Shown: in pieces, positions 32,963-33,984 of the stretch
Layout: the number at the start of each line of letters is the position of its first letter
How positions within the stretch are numbered: the stretch's first letter is position 1
From: Verrucomicrobiia bacterium
GTDB taxonomy: Bacteria; Verrucomicrobiota; Verrucomicrobiia; Limisphaerales; JAOAIM01
Assembly: GCA_026414705.1 (NCBI GenBank)
Contig: JAOAIM010000016.1
Location: 1 to 33,984, forward strand
Direction: 5' to 3'
Length of the DNA: 33,984 bases
The notes under the pieces: generated by a model
What the model was told of the DNA's origin: nothing
Databases searched by the model: none
Seen by the model: only the letters and a program-made list of their open reading frames with translations
Made by a program: the position numbers and the translations under genes

Positions 32963-33590
32963 CGGTCCGACGCCAGAGCACGGTTCGACCCCGCAGCGAA
33001 ATCTCCCCGCGCGCCAGCGCCGCCAGACATTGCGGATATAACTCATGCTCGGCGACCTGAATCCGCGCGTGCAACGTCTCGGGCGTGTCATCGTCATAGA
33101 CCGGCACGGCGCATTGGGCGATGATCGGCCCGCTGTCCACCCCGGCGTCCACAAAATGCACCGTGCAGCCGGTGATCTTGACGCCGTGCTCCAGCGCCTG
33201 CCGCCACGCTTCCAGGCCGGGAAATGCCGGGAGCAGTGACGGATGAATGTTCACAATGCGCCCCTCAAACGCGCGGAGAAATTCCCCCTTCAAAATCCGC
33301 ATGAACCCCGCCAGCGCCACGCAATCCACGCCCGCCTCCTGCAACGCGGCCACATACGCACGCTCGGCCTCCTCGTCCAGCTTGGTGCGAAATCGCCCCG
33401 GCGGGATGAACCGCGCGGGCAACCCGCGCGCCCGCGCCTCGCGCAAAATGCCCGCGTCCTCCACGTCACTGAGCACCAGCGCGACTCGCGCCGGAAGCCG
33501 ACCCGCCCCGATGGCGTCGGCAATCGCCACGAAATTCGAGCCCTTGCCCGAACCGAGAATGCCCAAGCGGAATTCCTTCGCGCCGTTCAC
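32928..33590 (-). CDS. purN: Phosphoribosylglycinamide formyltransferase
   Basis: 220 residues, GTG start. It transfers the formyl group of 10-formyltetrahydrofolate to GAR in purine synthesis. Seen: [12 protein letters not shown] (GAR phosphate site), [13 protein letters not shown], the catalytic [12 protein letters not shown] with N114 and H116, [15 protein letters not shown] with the catalytic D152, and [21 protein letters not shown]. All three catalytic residues are kept. The length is usual for the family, with a Cys/Arg-rich tail ([15 protein letters not shown]) where it overlaps the convergent small gene. Confidence 0.95.
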   Translation of the reverse strand: MNGAKEFRLGILGSGKGSNFVAIADAIGAGRLPARVALVLSDVEDAGILREARARGLPARFIPPGRFRTKLDEEAERAYVAALQEAGVDCVALAGFMRILKGEFLRAFEGRIVNIHPSLLPAFPGLEAWRQALEHGVKITGCTVHFVDAGVDSGPIIAQCAVPVYDDDTPETLHARIQVAEHELYPQCLAALARGEISLRGRTVLWRRTATACCANAARS

Positions 33591-33700
33591 GCGACACTCT
33601 TAACCGCTGGTGCACTGCCGGAGCAAGCACCGTGGCGCTCCCGCCGTCCGTTCAAGTCCTCGTTCGTTGTTCGATGTTTCGCGGGGCGCCCGCCCGCGCT

Positions 33701-33915
33701 CCCTCTCCCAGCGGGAGAGGGCCGGGGTGAGGGAGAACGTGTCGTGGGCGTGAGGGTGTCCACATGCTCGCGGGACTCTGTTGCGCCCCTTCGGGGCTTG
33801 AGAGGGTTTGGGGGCCGCGCGAACCCAGGGCGTTGCCCTGGGCTAACCTTGTGCTCGCGCCTTCGGCGCTCAAGGCCGTTGGTGAAAAAGATGTTTTCGG
33901 CGAGACGCCGAAAAC
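33701..33915. repeat. Array of five perfect hairpins with 3-nt loops
   Basis: CCCTCTCCC-AGC-GGGAGAGGG (33701-33721), GCCCC-TTC-GGGGC (33785-33797), CCCAGGGC-GTT-GCCCTGGG (33824-33842), GCGCC-TTC-GGCGC (33857-33869) and GTTTTCGGCG-AGA-CGCCGAAAAC (33893-33915). Stems are 9, 5, 8, 5 and 10 bp, all perfect, each with a 3-nt loop. CCGGGGTGAGGG follows the first. Individual motifs resemble dispersed extragenic palindromes seen in Planctomycetes and Verrucomicrobia and other phyla. Confidence 0.8.
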
Positions 33916-33945
33916 CGCACGCCAGACGCGCGCCCCCATCTGTGC

Positions 33946-33980
33946 ACAATTTGCAACTGCCAATTTGCAATTTGCAATTT
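33946..33980. repeat. ATTTGCA short tandem repeat at window end
   Basis: The stretch holds three ATTTGCA units: one at about 33949, then two in direct tandem from 33963 followed by ATTTC. It may continue past the window edge. Confidence 0.6.
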
Positions 33981-33984
33981 CGCC

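Larger units (their letters stand above)
33591..33984. other. 394-nt region to window end, no gene seen
   Basis: I see no coding region with recognisable protein features. It holds a tandem set of perfect hairpins (33701-33915) and a short AT-rich repeat at the very end. It lies upstream of purN, so promoter elements for purN are expected near 33600-33650, but I could not identify clear boxes. Confidence 0.6.

Noticed and set aside
1-33984. CRISPR arrays, tRNA or rRNA genes, transposases
   Set aside because: No regularly spaced repeats, no clear tRNA T-loop in a cloverleaf setting, no rRNA-like sequence and no transposase or integrase motif were found by reading; a covariance-model search was not possible.

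Overview
The window is GC-rich and gene-dense, with few clear Shine-Dalgarno sites. It best fits a Verrucomicrobiota genome, probably of the Pedosphaera/Limisphaerales type. That placement is an inference from gene content: four Tat-exported Gfo/Idh/MocA proteins, ThuA and PmoA-like proteins, a PQQ sugar dehydrogenase fused to c-type heme motifs, a Cys-rich small protein ending in SCSDFD, and intergenic repeats of kinds I associate with this phylum. No rRNA, tRNA, transposase, integrase or CRISPR array was seen.

Layout. 1-2480: the 3' part of uvrA (its start lies outside the window), overlapping by 4 nt a Uma2-family nuclease gene. 3066-5744: exported sugar dehydrogenase/diheme protein. 5745-6153: non-coding DNA with a duplicated palindrome-bearing repeat. 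6154-7098: PmoA-like exported protein. Minus strand 7134-12965: FIST sensor protein, infA, a TIM-barrel sugar isomerase, a DUF433/DUF5615 toxin-antitoxin pair next to the apparent remains of a second pair, a class V aminotransferase and an MFS exporter. 13097-14231 (+): a small membrane protein and a LysR regulator. Minus strand 14224-16981: stand-alone CoaB, an alpha/beta hydrolase whose nucleophile serine position holds alanine, and a Tat-exported aldo/keto reductase. 17154-18414 (+): Cys-rich small protein and a YdcF-family protein. Minus strand 18392-21701: ThuA, Gfo/Idh/MocA and YceI lipoprotein, probably one transcript. 21851-25314 (+): second Gfo/Idh/MocA, ApbE and a rhomboid protease. 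Minus strand 25354-32555: a DUF3568 lipoprotein, two more Gfo/Idh/MocA proteins, a large TPR lipoprotein, a 33-residue COX24/bS22-like ribosomal protein and HisG. 32723-33590: a small conserved protein converging on purN. 33591-33984: a non-coding block with five perfect hairpins, all with 3-nt loops.

How the genes fit together. Housekeeping genes (uvrA, infA, coaB, hisG, purN, the COX24-like gene) are mixed with an exported carbohydrate-handling set: the sugar dehydrogenase, PmoA, ThuA, four Gfo/Idh/MocA proteins, the aldo/keto reductase and the sugar isomerase. Substrates cannot be read from the sequence, but the mix suggests breakdown of plant- or algae-derived sugars with redox steps in the periplasm.

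I see no single locus that is clearly a new multi-gene system. The observations most worth checking are: uvrA with three in-frame repeat islands and a missing insertion domain; the decayed toxin-antitoxin copy beside an intact one; the Ser-to-Ala hydrolase; altered EKP motifs in two of the four Gfo/Idh/MocA proteins; and the 3-nt-loop hairpin array at the right end.
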